NCBI RefSeq assembly: GCF_004777465.1
Contig: NZ_CP038462.1
Span: 1,798,001 to 1,862,000 of the forward strand
Length of the DNA: 64,000 bases
Source: Nocardioides daphniae
Lineage (GTDB): Bacteria; Actinomycetota; Actinomycetes; Propionibacteriales; Nocardioidaceae
Reading direction: 5' to 3'
The stretch's first letter is position 1; each line of letters opens with the position of its first letter. The position numbers and the translations under genes were made by a program. The notes under the pieces were generated by a model, which was given only the letters and a program-made list of their open reading frames with translations, had not been told where the DNA came from and searched no databases. This document shows, in pieces, positions 1-8,766 of the stretch.

Positions 1-1
1 G

Positions 2-340
2 CGCACGCGCGACACCTGGGCGTGCGTCGCCGAGTCCGCCGGCTGGGACCTCGAGCCCGACGTGGACTCCGGGCTCTACGCGGCCGGCCCCGAGGCCGCC
101 GTCGACCTGCTGCGGCTGGTGCCTGCCGAGGTCACCCACCTGATCGTGGTCGGCCACAACCCCACCGTCAGCCACGTCGCCCAGCTGCTCTCCGACGGGC
201 AGGGGGACGAGGCGGCCGCACGGGCCATGGCGGGGGGCCACCCCACCAGTGCGTGCGCCGTCTTCGACGTCGAGGAGGAGTGGTCCGAGCTCGGGTTCGG
301 CGACGGACGCCTCGTCGCCTTCCACGCGGGCCGAGACTGA
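2..340 (+). CDS. SixA-type histidine phosphatase, C-terminal part
   Basis: Partial gene: the start and the catalytic RHG histidine lie left of the window, and the frame is open from base 2 to TGA 338-340. The remaining part shows an RTRDTW segment, matching the arginine-rich loop after the active site of SixA-like phosphatases, and 'LIVVGHNPTVSH', which carries the second active-site histidine of the histidine-phosphatase fold. The family removes phosphate from phosphohistidine or small phosphoesters; the substrate here is unknown. It converges on serB with a 34-bp gap. Family assignment is fairly safe; the exact role is not. Confidence 0.75.
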   Translation, partial: RTRDTWACVAESAGWDLEPDVDSGLYAAGPEAAVDLLRLVPAEVTHLIVVGHNPTVSHVAQLLSDGQGDEAAARAMAGGHPTSACAVFDVEEEWSELGFGDGRLVAFHAGRD

Positions 341-374
341 CCTCGCCCGCCCCGCTTCGGAGACTCCGCGAGCG

Positions 375-1589
375 TCAGGGGAGCGTGGGAGCCGGGGTGA
401 GGAACCCTGACTCCGCGTCCGCCTGCTCGATCTCCTCGCGGGTGATCCCGAGCAGGTAGATGATCGTGTCGAGGTAGGGCACGTTGACGGCCGTGTCGGC
501 TGCGTCGCGCACCACCGGCTTGGCGTTGTAGGCGACACCGAGGCCGGCGGCCGCGAGCATGTCGAGGTCGTTGGCGCCGTCGCCGATGGCAATCACGGAC
601 TCCTGCGGGACGCCCAGCTGGGCGGCGAACTCGTGCAGCGCGGCGGCCTTGCCGGCACGGTCGACGACGTCGCCCACGATGCGGCCGGTGAGGACGCCGT
701 CGACGATCTCCAGCTCGTTGGCCCGGGCGAAGTCGATGTCGAGGTCGGCGGCGAGACGGTCGGTGATCTGGCTGAAGCCGCCCGAGACGATCGCGAACCG
801 GTAGCCGAGGCGGCGGAGCGTGCGCACGAGCGTACGAGCGCCGGGGTTGAGCTGCAGGTTGGCGTGGACCTCGTCGAGCGCCGAGGCGGGGAGGCCGGCC
901 AGCAGCGAGACGCGGTGGCGCAGCGACTGCTCGAAGTCGAGCTCGCCGCGCATGGCCATCTCGGTGACTCGGGCCACCTCGTCCTCGACGCCGGCGTGGG
1001 CGGCCAGCATCTCGATGACCTCGCCCTGGACGAGGGTGGAGTCGACGTCCATGACGATCAGGCGCATGCCGTGGCGCATCAGGCCGGCGGGTTGCACGGC
1101 GATGTCGACGCCCTGCGACGACGCCTCGGCGGCGAGCACCTGGCGCAGCACCACGGGGGAGGCGCCGGAGACGTGGAGGTCGAGCGCGGTCACGGGGTAG
1201 CGGGCCATCCGGACGATGCGGTCGATGTTGGCGCCCGAGTCGGCGATCCGGCCCGTGATCGCGGCCAGTGCCGAGGCCTTGAGCGGGGCGCCGATGACGG
1301 TGACGTGGCTGCGCCCCTCGGCACGGACCTTGTTGTCGCCCTCGCCGCGCGAGACCTCCAGACGCATCTCCAGGCGCTCGGCCAGGGTCTCGAGGTCGGC
1401 GCGCAGCTTCTTCCACCCGCGGGGGCCGGTGACCAGCAGACCGAGGATGAGCTGGCTGCGGAGCACGATCTGCTCGACGTCCAGCACCTCCACGCCGCAG
1501 GCCGCGAGTCGGCGCAGGACGCTGGCGGTGACGCCCGGGCGATCCTTGCCGGTGAGGGTGATCAGCAGCGTCTTGTCGTCATCTTCCAT
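375..1589 (-). CDS. serB: Phosphoserine phosphatase with two N-terminal ACT domains
   Basis: Last step of serine synthesis: hydrolyses O-phosphoserine to serine in the cytosol. From ATG 1589 the product is 404 aa. An ACT domain ('LLITLTGKDRPGV') opens the protein, a second ACT-like half follows ('SHVTVIGAPLKASALAAI'), and the HAD catalytic domain begins near residue 185 with 'VMDVDSTLVQGEVIE' (nucleophile Asp in DVDST), then 'VSGGFSQI' and 'IGDGANDLDML'. This order is typical of actinobacterial SerB. The reading frame stays open upstream of ATG 1589 into another gene (to 2381), giving an apparent 668-aa fusion; I take ATG 1589 as the true start because the ACT domain begins right there. A TACCCT box lies 10 nt upstream. 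Confidence 0.88.
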   Translation of the reverse strand: MEDDDKTLLITLTGKDRPGVTASVLRRLAACGVEVLDVEQIVLRSQLILGLLVTGPRGWKKLRADLETLAERLEMRLEVSRGEGDNKVRAEGRSHVTVIGAPLKASALAAITGRIADSGANIDRIVRMARYPVTALDLHVSGASPVVLRQVLAAEASSQGVDIAVQPAGLMRHGMRLIVMDVDSTLVQGEVIEMLAAHAGVEDEVARVTEMAMRGELDFEQSLRHRVSLLAGLPASALDEVHANLQLNPGARTLVRTLRRLGYRFAIVSGGFSQITDRLAADLDIDFARANELEIVDGVLTGRIVGDVVDRAGKAAALHEFAAQLGVPQESVIAIGDGANDLDMLAAAGLGVAYNAKPVVRDAADTAVNVPYLDTIIYLLGITREEIEQADAESGFLTPAPTLP

Positions 1590-1635
1590 GGCAGTGCAGA
1601 GGGTACCCGCGCCAAACGGCGTCGCGGCGCACGGA

Positions 1636-2381
1636 TCAGCGATCGGGCGGCCAGACCTCCGGTGAGCAAGCAGCGACCAGCCCGCGCGGGCAGCTCGCCC
1701 CAGGTCCCGGAGCGCCTCCGCACGACGGGCGACCTCGAGGGCCGAGACGGCACCCCCGTGGTCCTCCAGCGCGGCCTCGACGACGGCCAGGGCCTGCTCG
1801 GCCCGTGCCGCGAGCGACCGGGCCTGGTCCGGTACGCCGGGGGCCGGGCTGACGGCAGGGAGGTGACGCAGGTTCATCGCGCGGTCAGCGGCCTCGGGGC
1901 TCCACGACGCCACCTCGAGCGACTCCAGGGCGTCGAGCGTCGCGAGCAGGGTGCTGCGCAGCATCCGGTCGGCCTCGCCGAGGTCGGGCACCTGCCGGCG
2001 TCGGGCCTCGTGCAGCGTCCAGGTGACCCCGGAGCCCACCTCGTACGGCACCGCGCCGAGCCCGACCTCGGTGACCACGACGGCCTCGCCGACCTCGGTG
2101 GCGGCCGCGTTGAAGTCGCGTGGCCCGCCCAGCCCGAGGGGGTGCCCCTCGACCGGCAGGGCCAAGGAGACCGAGGTGGCGCCGAGGCTGCGCCACAGGG
2201 CCAGCAGGGGGACGAGCGAGGTCTCGTCGAGCTGGGGGACCTCGGGGCCGTGGCTGCGGACGGAGTGCACCGACACGCGCTGGGTCAGCGCGTCCAGCAG
2301 CTCGTCGGTGCCGGCGCGGCCCCGGAGCCAGGAGGTGCCCCACCACGCGAACTGGGCGGCAAGAGGCATGTGGTCGGTCAC
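1636..2381 (-). CDS. Conserved hypothetical protein, likely lost its stop by a frameshift
   Basis: Starts at GTG 2381 with 'MTDHMPLAAQFAWWGTSWL' and gives about 248 residues, rich in Ala, Leu and Glu, without a signal peptide or recognised catalytic motif; function unknown. As assembled, it reads in frame straight into serB. If one C is missing near 1645 (C run in 'GGCCGCCC'), the frame would end at TGA 1636-1638 after 'SGRPDR', leaving a normal 46-bp gap before serB. That boundary is inference from the many similar indels in this window; a genuine fusion is the alternative. It diverges from the ABC ATPase gene at 2433. Confidence 0.5.
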
Positions 2382-2419
2382 TCAGGGAGCGTAGTCCTGC
2401 CGCGTGGATGCAGGGTCGA

Positions 2420-2425
2420 TAAGGT
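2420..2425 (+). promoter_or_regulatory. -10 box TAAGGT, leaderless start
   Basis: TAAGGT followed by 7 nt and the ATG at 2433, so transcription should begin at or next to the start codon. No Shine-Dalgarno sequence precedes the ATG. Confidence 0.6.
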
Positions 2426-2432
2426 ACCCGCC

Positions 2433-3236
2433 ATGACGACAGTCCTGGAGTTCGCCGGAGTGACCGTCCGCCGTGGAAGCACCACCCTGCTCGACGACGT
2501 GACGTGGACGGTCGACGAGGACGAGCGCTGGGTCGTCCTCGGCCCGAACGGCGCCGGCAAGACGACGCTCCTCCAGGTCGCTGCGGCCCAGATGCACCCG
2601 ACCGCCGGTGTGGCGGGCATCCTCGACGAGGTGCTCGGCGCCGTCGACGTCTTCGAGCTGCGCACCCGGATCGGGCTCACGAGTGCAGCCTTGGCCGACC
2701 GGATCCCGCGTGACGAGCTCGTCGAGAACGTCGTCGTGTCGGCCTCGTACGGCGTAGTCGGACGGTGGCGCGAGGAGTACGAGTCGCTGGACCACGACCG
2801 CGCCTCCGGGCTGCTCCACGAGGTGGGTGCCGCCCACCTCGTCGGACGTCCCTTCGGGACCCTGAGCGAAGGCGAGCGCAAGCGCGTCCAGATCGCTCGC
2901 GCGCTGATGGCCGACCCCGAGCTGCTGCTGCTCGACGAGCCCGCAGCCGGCCTCGACCTGGGCGGTCGCGAGGACCTCGTCTCCACGCTCTCGTCGATCG
3001 CCCTCGACGCCGACTCGCCTGCGACCGTGCTGGTCTCGCACCACGTCGAGGAGATCCCGCCGGGCTTCACCCACGCGCTCATGCTGCGCCAGGGACGGGT
3101 CGTGGCCCAGGGGCCGCTGCACCGGGTGGTGACCCAGGAGGCACTCTCGGAGACCTTCGGCATGCCGCTGGTGCTGACCGAGCAGGACGGGCGGTACGCC
3201 GCGCGCCGGCGGCCCCCGACGCGGGCGGCGCTCTGA
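2433..3236 (+). CDS. ABC transporter ATP-binding protein
   Basis: A 267-aa stand-alone nucleotide-binding domain that powers or regulates an ABC system by ATP hydrolysis. Visible motifs in order: Walker A 'GPNGAGKTT' (residues 37-45), signature 'LSEGERKRVQIARAL', Walker B 'LLLLDEPAAGLD', and switch histidine in 'VLVSHHVEEIP'. No membrane partner is encoded next to it, so the transported substrate cannot be named; it resembles the YlmA/ModF-like single-gene ATPases of actinobacteria. The start at ATG 2433 is set by the TAAGGT box just upstream and by the conserved beginning 'VLEFAGVTVRRG'; the much longer open frame upstream is the serB shadow. Confidence 0.85.
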   Translation: MTTVLEFAGVTVRRGSTTLLDDVTWTVDEDERWVVLGPNGAGKTTLLQVAAAQMHPTAGVAGILDEVLGAVDVFELRTRIGLTSAALADRIPRDELVENVVVSASYGVVGRWREEYESLDHDRASGLLHEVGAAHLVGRPFGTLSEGERKRVQIARALMADPELLLLDEPAAGLDLGGREDLVSTLSSIALDADSPATVLVSHHVEEIPPGFTHALMLRQGRVVAQGPLHRVVTQEALSETFGMPLVLTEQDGRYAARRRPPTRAAL

Positions 3237-3287
3237 CCCGTCGGCCCCCGCCTGTGGGCAGCGGCGCCGACGTGACCGTGACCCGGC

Positions 3288-3293
3288 TAGGGT
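3288..3293 (+). promoter_or_regulatory. -10 box TAGGGT, leaderless start
   Basis: TAGGGT, 6 nt, then ATG 3300 of the NfeD gene; leaderless arrangement. Confidence 0.6.
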
Positions 3294-3299
3294 TCGGCC

Positions 3300-3761
3300 A
3301 TGGACTGGTTCGGTGATCACGTCTGGCAGACGTGGCTGGGAGTGGCGTTCGTGCTGGGCGTGCTCGAGCTCTTCAGCCTCGACCTGATCCTCATCATGCT
3401 AGCGATGGGCGCGCTGGTCGGCATGGTCGCCGCACTGCTCGGGGTGCCCGTGGTCCTCCAGGTGATCCTCGCCGCCGTCGCTGCGCTGGCCGCCCTGGCC
3501 CTCGCCCGTCCCTCCATCGCTCGCCGCATGCACGGCGGCCCCGAGCTCGCCCTCGGCCACGGCAAGCTGGTCGGGCAGCGCGGCGTCGTGACCCAGCAGG
3601 TCACCGCCCTCAACGCCGGTCGCATCAAGCTCGCCGGCGAGATCTGGTCGGCGGTTCCGCTCGACGAGACCGTGACCATCGAGCCCGGCGAGCCGGTCGA
3701 GGTCATCGAGATCCGGGGCGCCACGGCCGTGGTCTACCCGATCAGCACGCCCGGCGTCTGA
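3300..3761 (+). CDS. NfeD-like membrane protein
   Basis: 153 aa. Two to three hydrophobic segments occupy residues 10-70 ('WLGVAFVLGVLELFSLDLI', then 'LAMGALVGMVAALLGVPVV'), followed by a soluble OB-fold domain ('LVGQRGVVTQQV ... GEIWSAV ... GEPVEVIEIRG'), the standard NfeD layout. NfeD proteins pair with SPFH/stomatin proteins in membrane microdomains, and the next gene, 42 bp downstream, is exactly such a partner, so the two are probably one operon. Biochemical role in actinobacteria is poorly defined; involvement in membrane protein quality control is inferred from relatives. Confidence 0.85.
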   Translation: MDWFGDHVWQTWLGVAFVLGVLELFSLDLILIMLAMGALVGMVAALLGVPVVLQVILAAVAALAALALARPSIARRMHGGPELALGHGKLVGQRGVVTQQVTALNAGRIKLAGEIWSAVPLDETVTIEPGEPVEVIEIRGATAVVYPISTPGV

Positions 3762-3803
3762 CCCCGCCACCGAGACCCCACCCACCCGAAGACAGGAGAG
3801 GCC

Positions 3804-4936
3804 ATGCTGCCCTACGTACTGCTCGGACTGGTGCTCGTGTTCGTGATCGTCGTCCTCATGAAGACGGTCCGGATCGTGCCCCAGGCTCGCGCGGGAGTCG
3901 TGGAACGGTTCGGCAAGTACAAGCAGACGTTGCCCGCCGGCCTCAACGTGGTCGTGCCGTTCATCGACCGCGTCCGCTACCTGATCGACCTGCGTGAGCA
4001 GGTCGTCAGCTTCCCGCCCCAGCCCGTGATCACCGAGGACAACCTGGTGGTCTCGATCGACACCGTCATCTACTTCCAGGTGACCGACCCGGTCGCGGCG
4101 ACCTACGAGATCGCCAACTACATCCAGGCCGTCGAGCAGCTGACCATGACCACCCTGCGCAACATCGTCGGTGGCATGGACCTCGAGGACACGCTGACCA
4201 GCCGCGAGGAAATCAACGGTGGGCTGCGCGGGGTCCTGGACGAGGCCACCGGCAAGTGGGGCATCCGCGTCAACCGCGTGGAGATCAAGGGCATCGACCC
4301 GCCGCCGTCGATCAAGGACGCGATGGAGAAGCAGATGCGCGCGGACCGCGACAAGCGTGCCCTCGTGCTCCAGGCCGAGGGTCAGCGTCAATCGGCCATC
4401 CTCACCGCGGAGGGCAACAAGCAGTCGGCCATCCTCAACGCCGAGGGTGAGCGCGAGTCGCAGATCCTGCGGGCCCAGGCCGACCGCGAGGCCGCCATCC
4501 TGCGTGCCCAGGGTGAGGGCCAGGCCATCCAGACGGTCTTCCAGGCGATCCACGACGGACGCCCGACCAGTCCCTGCTGGCCTACCAGTACCTGCAGATG
4601 ATGCCGAAGATCGCCGAGGGCGACGCCAACAAGCTCTGGATCGTGCCGTCCGAGATCGGCAAGGCACTCGAGGGTCTCGGTTCGACGATGAGTGAGCTCA
4701 CCGGCATCCCCCAGGACGCCAGTCCGGTCAAGCGCGTCGACATGGGGCCGAGCGAGCCGCAGCTGCCGCGCAGCAGCGCCGAGTCCGCCCACGCGGCCGC
4801 CGCCGACGCGATCGCGGAGGCCAAGGGCCTGGCTCAGCAGCCGCCGGTCGCACCGACCTCGGGGGCGCCCGAGGCCACGAGCAGCCAGGCTCCGGCCGAT
4901 CCCGTCGACGGGGACGAGGGTCCGCGGCTCCAGTGA
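3804..4936 (+). CDS. SPFH/Band 7 (stomatin-like) protein, frameshifted
   Basis: Stomatin/QmcA-like protein: one N-terminal membrane segment ('YVLLGLVLVFVIVVLMK'), then the SPFH domain ('IVPQARAGVVERFGKYKQT', 'PQPVITEDNLVVSIDTVI'), then an Ala/Glu-rich helical tail with repeated 'AEGxxQSAIL' units. The start ATG 3804 has GGAGAGG upstream. The frame breaks near 4560: 'FQAIHDG' should continue as 'DQSLLAYQYLQMMPKIAEG', which sits one frame off up to TGA 4936; one base is missing. Restored length about 377 aa. It forms a membrane scaffold with NfeD (gene at 3300). The tail ends in a low-complexity Ala/Pro stretch. Confidence 0.82.
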
Positions 4937-5697
4937 CCCTGCTCGAAGGCTTCATCATCCTGGTCGCCGGGGTGGCAGCCGGCACCATCAACACCATCGT
5001 GGGGTCGGGAACGCTCATCACGTTCCCGACCTTGCTGGCGTTCGGCGTCCCCCCGGTGACCGCCAACGCCTCCAACACCATCGGCCTGGTCCCGGGTGCG
5101 ATCTCCGGCGCCATCGGCTACCGGCGGGAGCTGGCCGGGCAACGCAGCCGTGTGCTCCGGCTTCTCAGCGCCTCCGCACTCGGCGGACTGCTGGGCGCGG
5201 TGCTCCTCCTGGCGCTGCCCGCGGCGGCCTTCGAGGCCGTGGTCCCGGCGCTGATCCTGCTCGGTGTCGTGCTCGTGGTCACGGGACCGCGCATCTCGCG
5301 CTGGGTCGCCAAGCGGCACGAGGCCACCGGTGGACTGCCGCACCACGGCGCCTGGTGGGTCTGGCCCGCCATCCTGCTGGCAGGGGTCTACGGCGGCTAC
5401 TTCGGCGCCGCCCAGGGCGTCCTGCTGATGGCCATCATGGGCATCGGCATCTCCGAGACGCTGCAGCGCCTCAACGGCATCAAGAACATCCTCGGCGCCG
5501 TGGTCAACGGGGTCTCGGGGCTCTTCTTCGCCTTCGTCGCCGACATCGACTGGCAGGTGGTCGTGCTGATCGCCCTGGGATCGGTCGTGGGTGGACAGAT
5601 CGGCGCCGGCGTCGGGCGGCGCCTGCCGGACCTGTGGCTGCGCGGCACCATCGTGGTGGTCGGTCTGACGGCGCTGGTGCTCTTCATCCGCGGCTGA
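4933..5697 (+). CDS. TauE/SafE (TSUP) family membrane transporter
   Basis: 254 aa, almost wholly hydrophobic, with about eight membrane segments arranged as two similar halves, as in the TSUP family. The first half starts with 'VAGVAAGTINTIVGSGTLI' and 'ANASNTIGLVPGAISGAIG'; the second has 'GVYGGYFGAAQGVLLMAIM' and 'LNGIKNILGAVVNG', the paired signature regions. Family members export sulfite, sulfoacetate or other organosulfur anions; the substrate here is unknown. GTG 4933 overlaps the TGA of the SPFH gene by 4 nt (GTGA), indicating translational coupling. Confidence 0.83.
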   Translation: MTLLEGFIILVAGVAAGTINTIVGSGTLITFPTLLAFGVPPVTANASNTIGLVPGAISGAIGYRRELAGQRSRVLRLLSASALGGLLGAVLLLALPAAAFEAVVPALILLGVVLVVTGPRISRWVAKRHEATGGLPHHGAWWVWPAILLAGVYGGYFGAAQGVLLMAIMGIGISETLQRLNGIKNILGAVVNGVSGLFFAFVADIDWQVVVLIALGSVVGGQIGAGVGRRLPDLWLRGTIVVVGLTALVLFIRG

Positions 5698-5764
5698 GCG
5701 GGTCCGCCCGCCTCCCCGAGGGCCAGAGCGGGCCACGGTGCGGGTCACGGTGCGCCCGCGCGGG

Positions 5765-6749
5765 TCAGACGTCGGAGACGCGTCCGGCGCCGTCCTCGAC
5801 GTACGCCCCCAGCCAGCGGTCGAGCTCCTCGTAGACCACCGCGCGCACCGGCGGACGGGACAGGACGACGTCGTGCATGGCGTCGTCCACCACCACGCTC
5901 GTGACGTGGCGGCTCACCGAGGGTGCCCAGCGGCGGATCTGCTTGACGTCGAGGACGACGTCGCTGGTGAAGACGTCCTCGCCCATCTCCAGCGGCAGCG
6001 TGGTGCGTCCTGAGGCCAGCACCAGGACCGGCATGCGCAGCCCGAGACCACGGTGCAGGCGGGCGTGCCCCTGACGCACGGCGCTCAGCCACCCCGCGTA
6101 CACGGGCCAGGAGCGCAACGGCTTCCAGTCGAGGTTGAAGTCCCACTCGCCGCCGTGCTCCCGGTGCAGGGAGCGGGCGTAAACCACTGACCGAGCGGGG
6201 GATGACGCGGCGCGGCTGACGCTGCGCCACCCGGTTGATCACGCGGGTGCCGACCGAGCGCACCACCCACGGTCCGCGCAGGTCGAACCACGGCGAGTTG
6301 AGCACGATCCCGGCCAGGGCCACCGCCTGGTCGCTCGCCCACAGGGGGAGGACCAGGCCGCCTGTCGAGTGGGCGCTCCCGACGACCACGTCGTGACCGT
6401 CGCGCTCGGTGATGAGGCGCAACGCGGCGTCAAGCTCGGGGTAGTAGGAACGCAGGTCCTCGACGTAGTTGGGCGTCTGGTGCGGCCGGATCGACCGGCC
6501 GTACTTGCGCAGGTCGAGTGCGTAGAAGGTGTAGCCGCGGTCGGTCCACCACTCGGCGTACTCGGTCTGGAAGAAGTAGTCGGCGAAGCCGTGGACGTGC
6601 AGCACGGCGCAGTTGGTCTCGCCGTGGGTGGGGCGCTTCACCAGGGTCGCGACCACCTCGCCCTCGTCGTCCGCGTCCAGGTGGATGGTCTCCGACGTGT
6701 AGGGAGCCCCGAGGACGTCCTCGACAGCGGGGTCGACTCGCTCATGCAT
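5765..6749 (-). CDS. Alpha/beta hydrolase (lysophospholipase-like), frameshifted
   Basis: Serine hydrolase of the monoacylglycerol-lipase/lysophospholipase type. From ATG 6749 the frame shows 'VLHVHGFADYFFQTEYAEW' (oxyanion region), 'YALDLRKYGRS', and the nucleophile elbow 'GSAHSTGG'. It breaks near 6187: 'VIPRSVSG' should continue as 'VYARSLHREHGGEWDFNLDW', which lies one frame off to the stop at 5765; one G of a G run is missing. The second part contains 'VFTSDVVLD' (acidic residue) and 'DAMHDVVLSR' (catalytic His). Restored size about 328 aa. CAGGAT lies 6 nt before the ATG, a variant of the leaderless -10 box. Natural substrate unknown. Confidence 0.78.
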
Positions 6750-6853
6750 GGCGTCATCCTGCCAGCCGGCGGTGGGCGCCGCCGCACGACCCGGCGACCT
6801 TTGGCAGGGTGTCGGAGGAGGCCGGAGGAGAAGGACTGGCCCCACGGGCACCG

Positions 6854-6879
6854 GGAATACCTGGACCATCGCCACCGTT
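6854..6879 (+). promoter_or_regulatory. Sigma-R/SigH-type promoter GGAAT-N18-GTT
   Basis: GGAAT at 6854-6858 and GTT at 6877-6879 are separated by exactly 18 nt, the consensus of the thiol-stress sigma factor (sigma-R in Streptomyces, SigH in mycobacteria and corynebacteria). The expected transcription start near 6886 leaves a 30-nt leader before ATG 6916. Confidence 0.65.
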
Positions 6880-6915
6880 GGGCCGGATAGTTCGTCTTTC
6901 AATTAGGAGTCAGGG

Positions 6916-8082
6916 ATGCAGTTCGGAATCTTCACCGTCGGCGACGTGACGACGGACCCGACCACCGGCCACACGCCGAGCGAGCACGAGCGCATCAAGG
7001 CCACCGTCGCCATCGCCCGCAAGGCCGAGGAGGTGGGGCTCGACGTGATGGCCTTCGGCCAGCACCACAACCCGCCCTTCGTCGCGACCTCGCCGACGAC
7101 CACCATGGCCTACGTCGCCGCCCAGACCGAGCGCCTGCTCCTGTCGACCTCGACGACGCTGATCACCACCACCGACCCGGTGCGCATCGCCGAGGACTAC
7201 GCCCAGCTGCAGCACCTGGCCGAGGGCCGGGTCGACCTGATGCTGGGACGGGGGAACACAGGACCCGTCTACCCGTGGTTCGGCAAGGACATCCGCGACG
7301 GCATCGAGCTGGCCGTGGAGAACTACGCCCTGCTGCACCAGCTGTGGCGCAAGGACGTCGTCAACTGGCAGGGCAAGCACCGCACCCCGCTCCAGGGCTT
7401 CACCGCCACGCCCCGCCCGCTCGACGACGTACCGCCCTTCGTCTGGCACGGCTCGATCCGCAGCCCAGAGATCGCCGAGCAGGCGGCCTACTACGGTGAC
7501 GGCTTCTTCTCCAACCACATCTTCTGGCCCGCCTCCCACACGGCCCAGATGGTCCGCCTCTACCGCCGGCGCTTCGAGCACTACGGCCACGGCAAGGCCC
7601 ACCAGGCCATCGTCGGCCTCGGCGGGCAGGCCTTCATCTCGAAGAACAGCCAGGACGCCGTGAAGCAGTTCCGTCCGTACTTCGACAACGCGCCCGTCTA
7701 CGGACACGGCCCGTCGCTCGAGGAGTTCATGGCCGGGACGCCGCTCTCCGTCGGGTCGCCGCAGCAGATCATCGAGAAGACCCTCAGCTTCCGTGAGTAC
7801 GCCGGCGACTACCAGCGCCAGCTCTGGCTGATGGACCACGCCGGACTGCCGCTCAAGACGGTCCTGGAGCAGCTGGACCTGCTGGGCGAGGAGGTCGTCC
7901 CGGTCCTGCGCAAGGAGTTCGCCGCCCTGCGTCCGGCCGACGTCCCCGACGCCCCCACGCACGCGTCGCTGGTCGCCGGGAAGGTTGCCGCGCAGGAAGG
8001 CGTTGCAGCACCGTCCACACGCACGCCCGTCGCGGACACCGTCACCGGTCGTTCGCCCGTCGCCCAGGAGAGCCACGCATGA
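6916..8082 (+). CDS. LLM-class flavin-dependent oxidoreductase, CE1758-like
   Basis: 388-aa member of the luciferase-like monooxygenase superfamily, an FMN-dependent TIM-barrel enzyme. Start ATG 6916 has AGGAG six nt upstream. Recognisable parts: 'MQFGIFTVGDVTTDP', 'DVMAFGQHHNPPFVATSPT', 'VDLMLGRGNTGPVYPWFG', and 'QQIIEKTLSFREYAGDYQR'. The last ~45 residues are a low-complexity tail. It overlaps the following FMN reductase by 4 nt (ATGA), so the two probably form a two-component flavin monooxygenase, as in the CE1758/CE1759 families. Substrate unknown. The sigma-R-type promoter upstream suggests induction by thiol-oxidative or electrophile stress (inference). Confidence 0.82.
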   Translation: MQFGIFTVGDVTTDPTTGHTPSEHERIKATVAIARKAEEVGLDVMAFGQHHNPPFVATSPTTTMAYVAAQTERLLLSTSTTLITTTDPVRIAEDYAQLQHLAEGRVDLMLGRGNTGPVYPWFGKDIRDGIELAVENYALLHQLWRKDVVNWQGKHRTPLQGFTATPRPLDDVPPFVWHGSIRSPEIAEQAAYYGDGFFSNHIFWPASHTAQMVRLYRRRFEHYGHGKAHQAIVGLGGQAFISKNSQDAVKQFRPYFDNAPVYGHGPSLEEFMAGTPLSVGSPQQIIEKTLSFREYAGDYQRQLWLMDHAGLPLKTVLEQLDLLGEEVVPVLRKEFAALRPADVPDAPTHASLVAGKVAAQEGVAAPSTRTPVADTVTGRSPVAQESHA

Positions 8083-8690
8083 GCACCCGCCTCGTCGTCG
8101 TCAGCGCCGGCCTCAGCACGCCGTCGTCCACCCGTTTCCTGGCCGACCTGTTGACCACGCACGCGGTCGAGGCCCTGAGCCACGACGGCGTGCCGCCGCA
8201 GGTCGACGTCGTCGAGCTGCGGCCCCTGGCCCGCGCGTTGGCCGACCATTTGGTGACGGGCTTCCCGACCGGTGACCTGGCCACGGCCCTGGAGGCAGTG
8301 GGCAGTGCTGACGCCCTCATCGTGGTGACCCCGGTCTTCTCGGCGTCCTACTCCGGTCTCTTCAAGACGTTCTTCGACGTCATGGAGCCGGGCCTGCTCA
8401 GCGGCAAGCCGGTGGTGCTGGGCGCCACTGCAGGGACGGCACGCCACTCCCTGGTGCTGGAGCACGCCATGCGGCCGCTCTTCGCCTACCTGCGCGCGGT
8501 CCCGGTGCCGACGGCGGTCTTCGCCGCGACGGAGGACTTCGGCTCCGAGGCGGGCAGCTCGCTGGACGCGCGTGCCACACGCGCAGCGGGGGAGCTGGCC
8601 GCCCTCCTGGGCGGTGGCCTCCGGGCGACTGCACCGCGCGACGAGTTCGCCGACCCGGTGCCGTTCGCGGAGCTGCTGGGCCGCGTCTGA
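8079..8690 (+). CDS. NAD(P)H-dependent FMN reductase, CE1759-like
   Basis: 203 aa, flavodoxin-like NADPH-dependent FMN reductase. Begins 'LVVVSAGLSTPSSTRFLAD' (phosphate-binding loop), then 'ADALIVVTPVFSASYSGLF' and 'GKPVVLGATAGTARHSLV', both typical flavin-site segments. ATG 8079 overlaps the stop of the upstream luciferase-like gene by 4 nt (ATGA), indicating coupled translation and a shared task: this enzyme would supply reduced FMN to the monooxygenase. It has no promoter of its own and should share the sigma-R-type promoter at 6854. Confidence 0.82.
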   Translation: MSTRLVVVSAGLSTPSSTRFLADLLTTHAVEALSHDGVPPQVDVVELRPLARALADHLVTGFPTGDLATALEAVGSADALIVVTPVFSASYSGLFKTFFDVMEPGLLSGKPVVLGATAGTARHSLVLEHAMRPLFAYLRAVPVPTAVFAATEDFGSEAGSSLDARATRAAGELAALLGGGLRATAPRDEFADPVPFAELLGRV

Positions 8691-8751
8691 CCGCCTCGGC
8701 ACGAGGCCGTCCCGCGCGAGCGAGACTGGTGCAGGAGTGGCGGCGCGAGCA

Positions 8752-8766
8752 GGGAGAATGTCTCCC
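8752..8766 (+). repeat. Inverted repeat abutting the cysG start codon
   Basis: GGGAGA-ATG-TCTCCC, a perfect 6-bp dyad directly followed by the ATG at 8767. The likely -10 (GAGAAT, 8754-8759) lies inside it, so a bound protein would block initiation. The regulator is unknown. Confidence 0.45.

Noticed and set aside
633..2432. Long forward open frame leading into the ABC ATPase
   Set aside because: Antisense shadow of serB and its upstream gene; the ATPase itself begins at ATG 2433.
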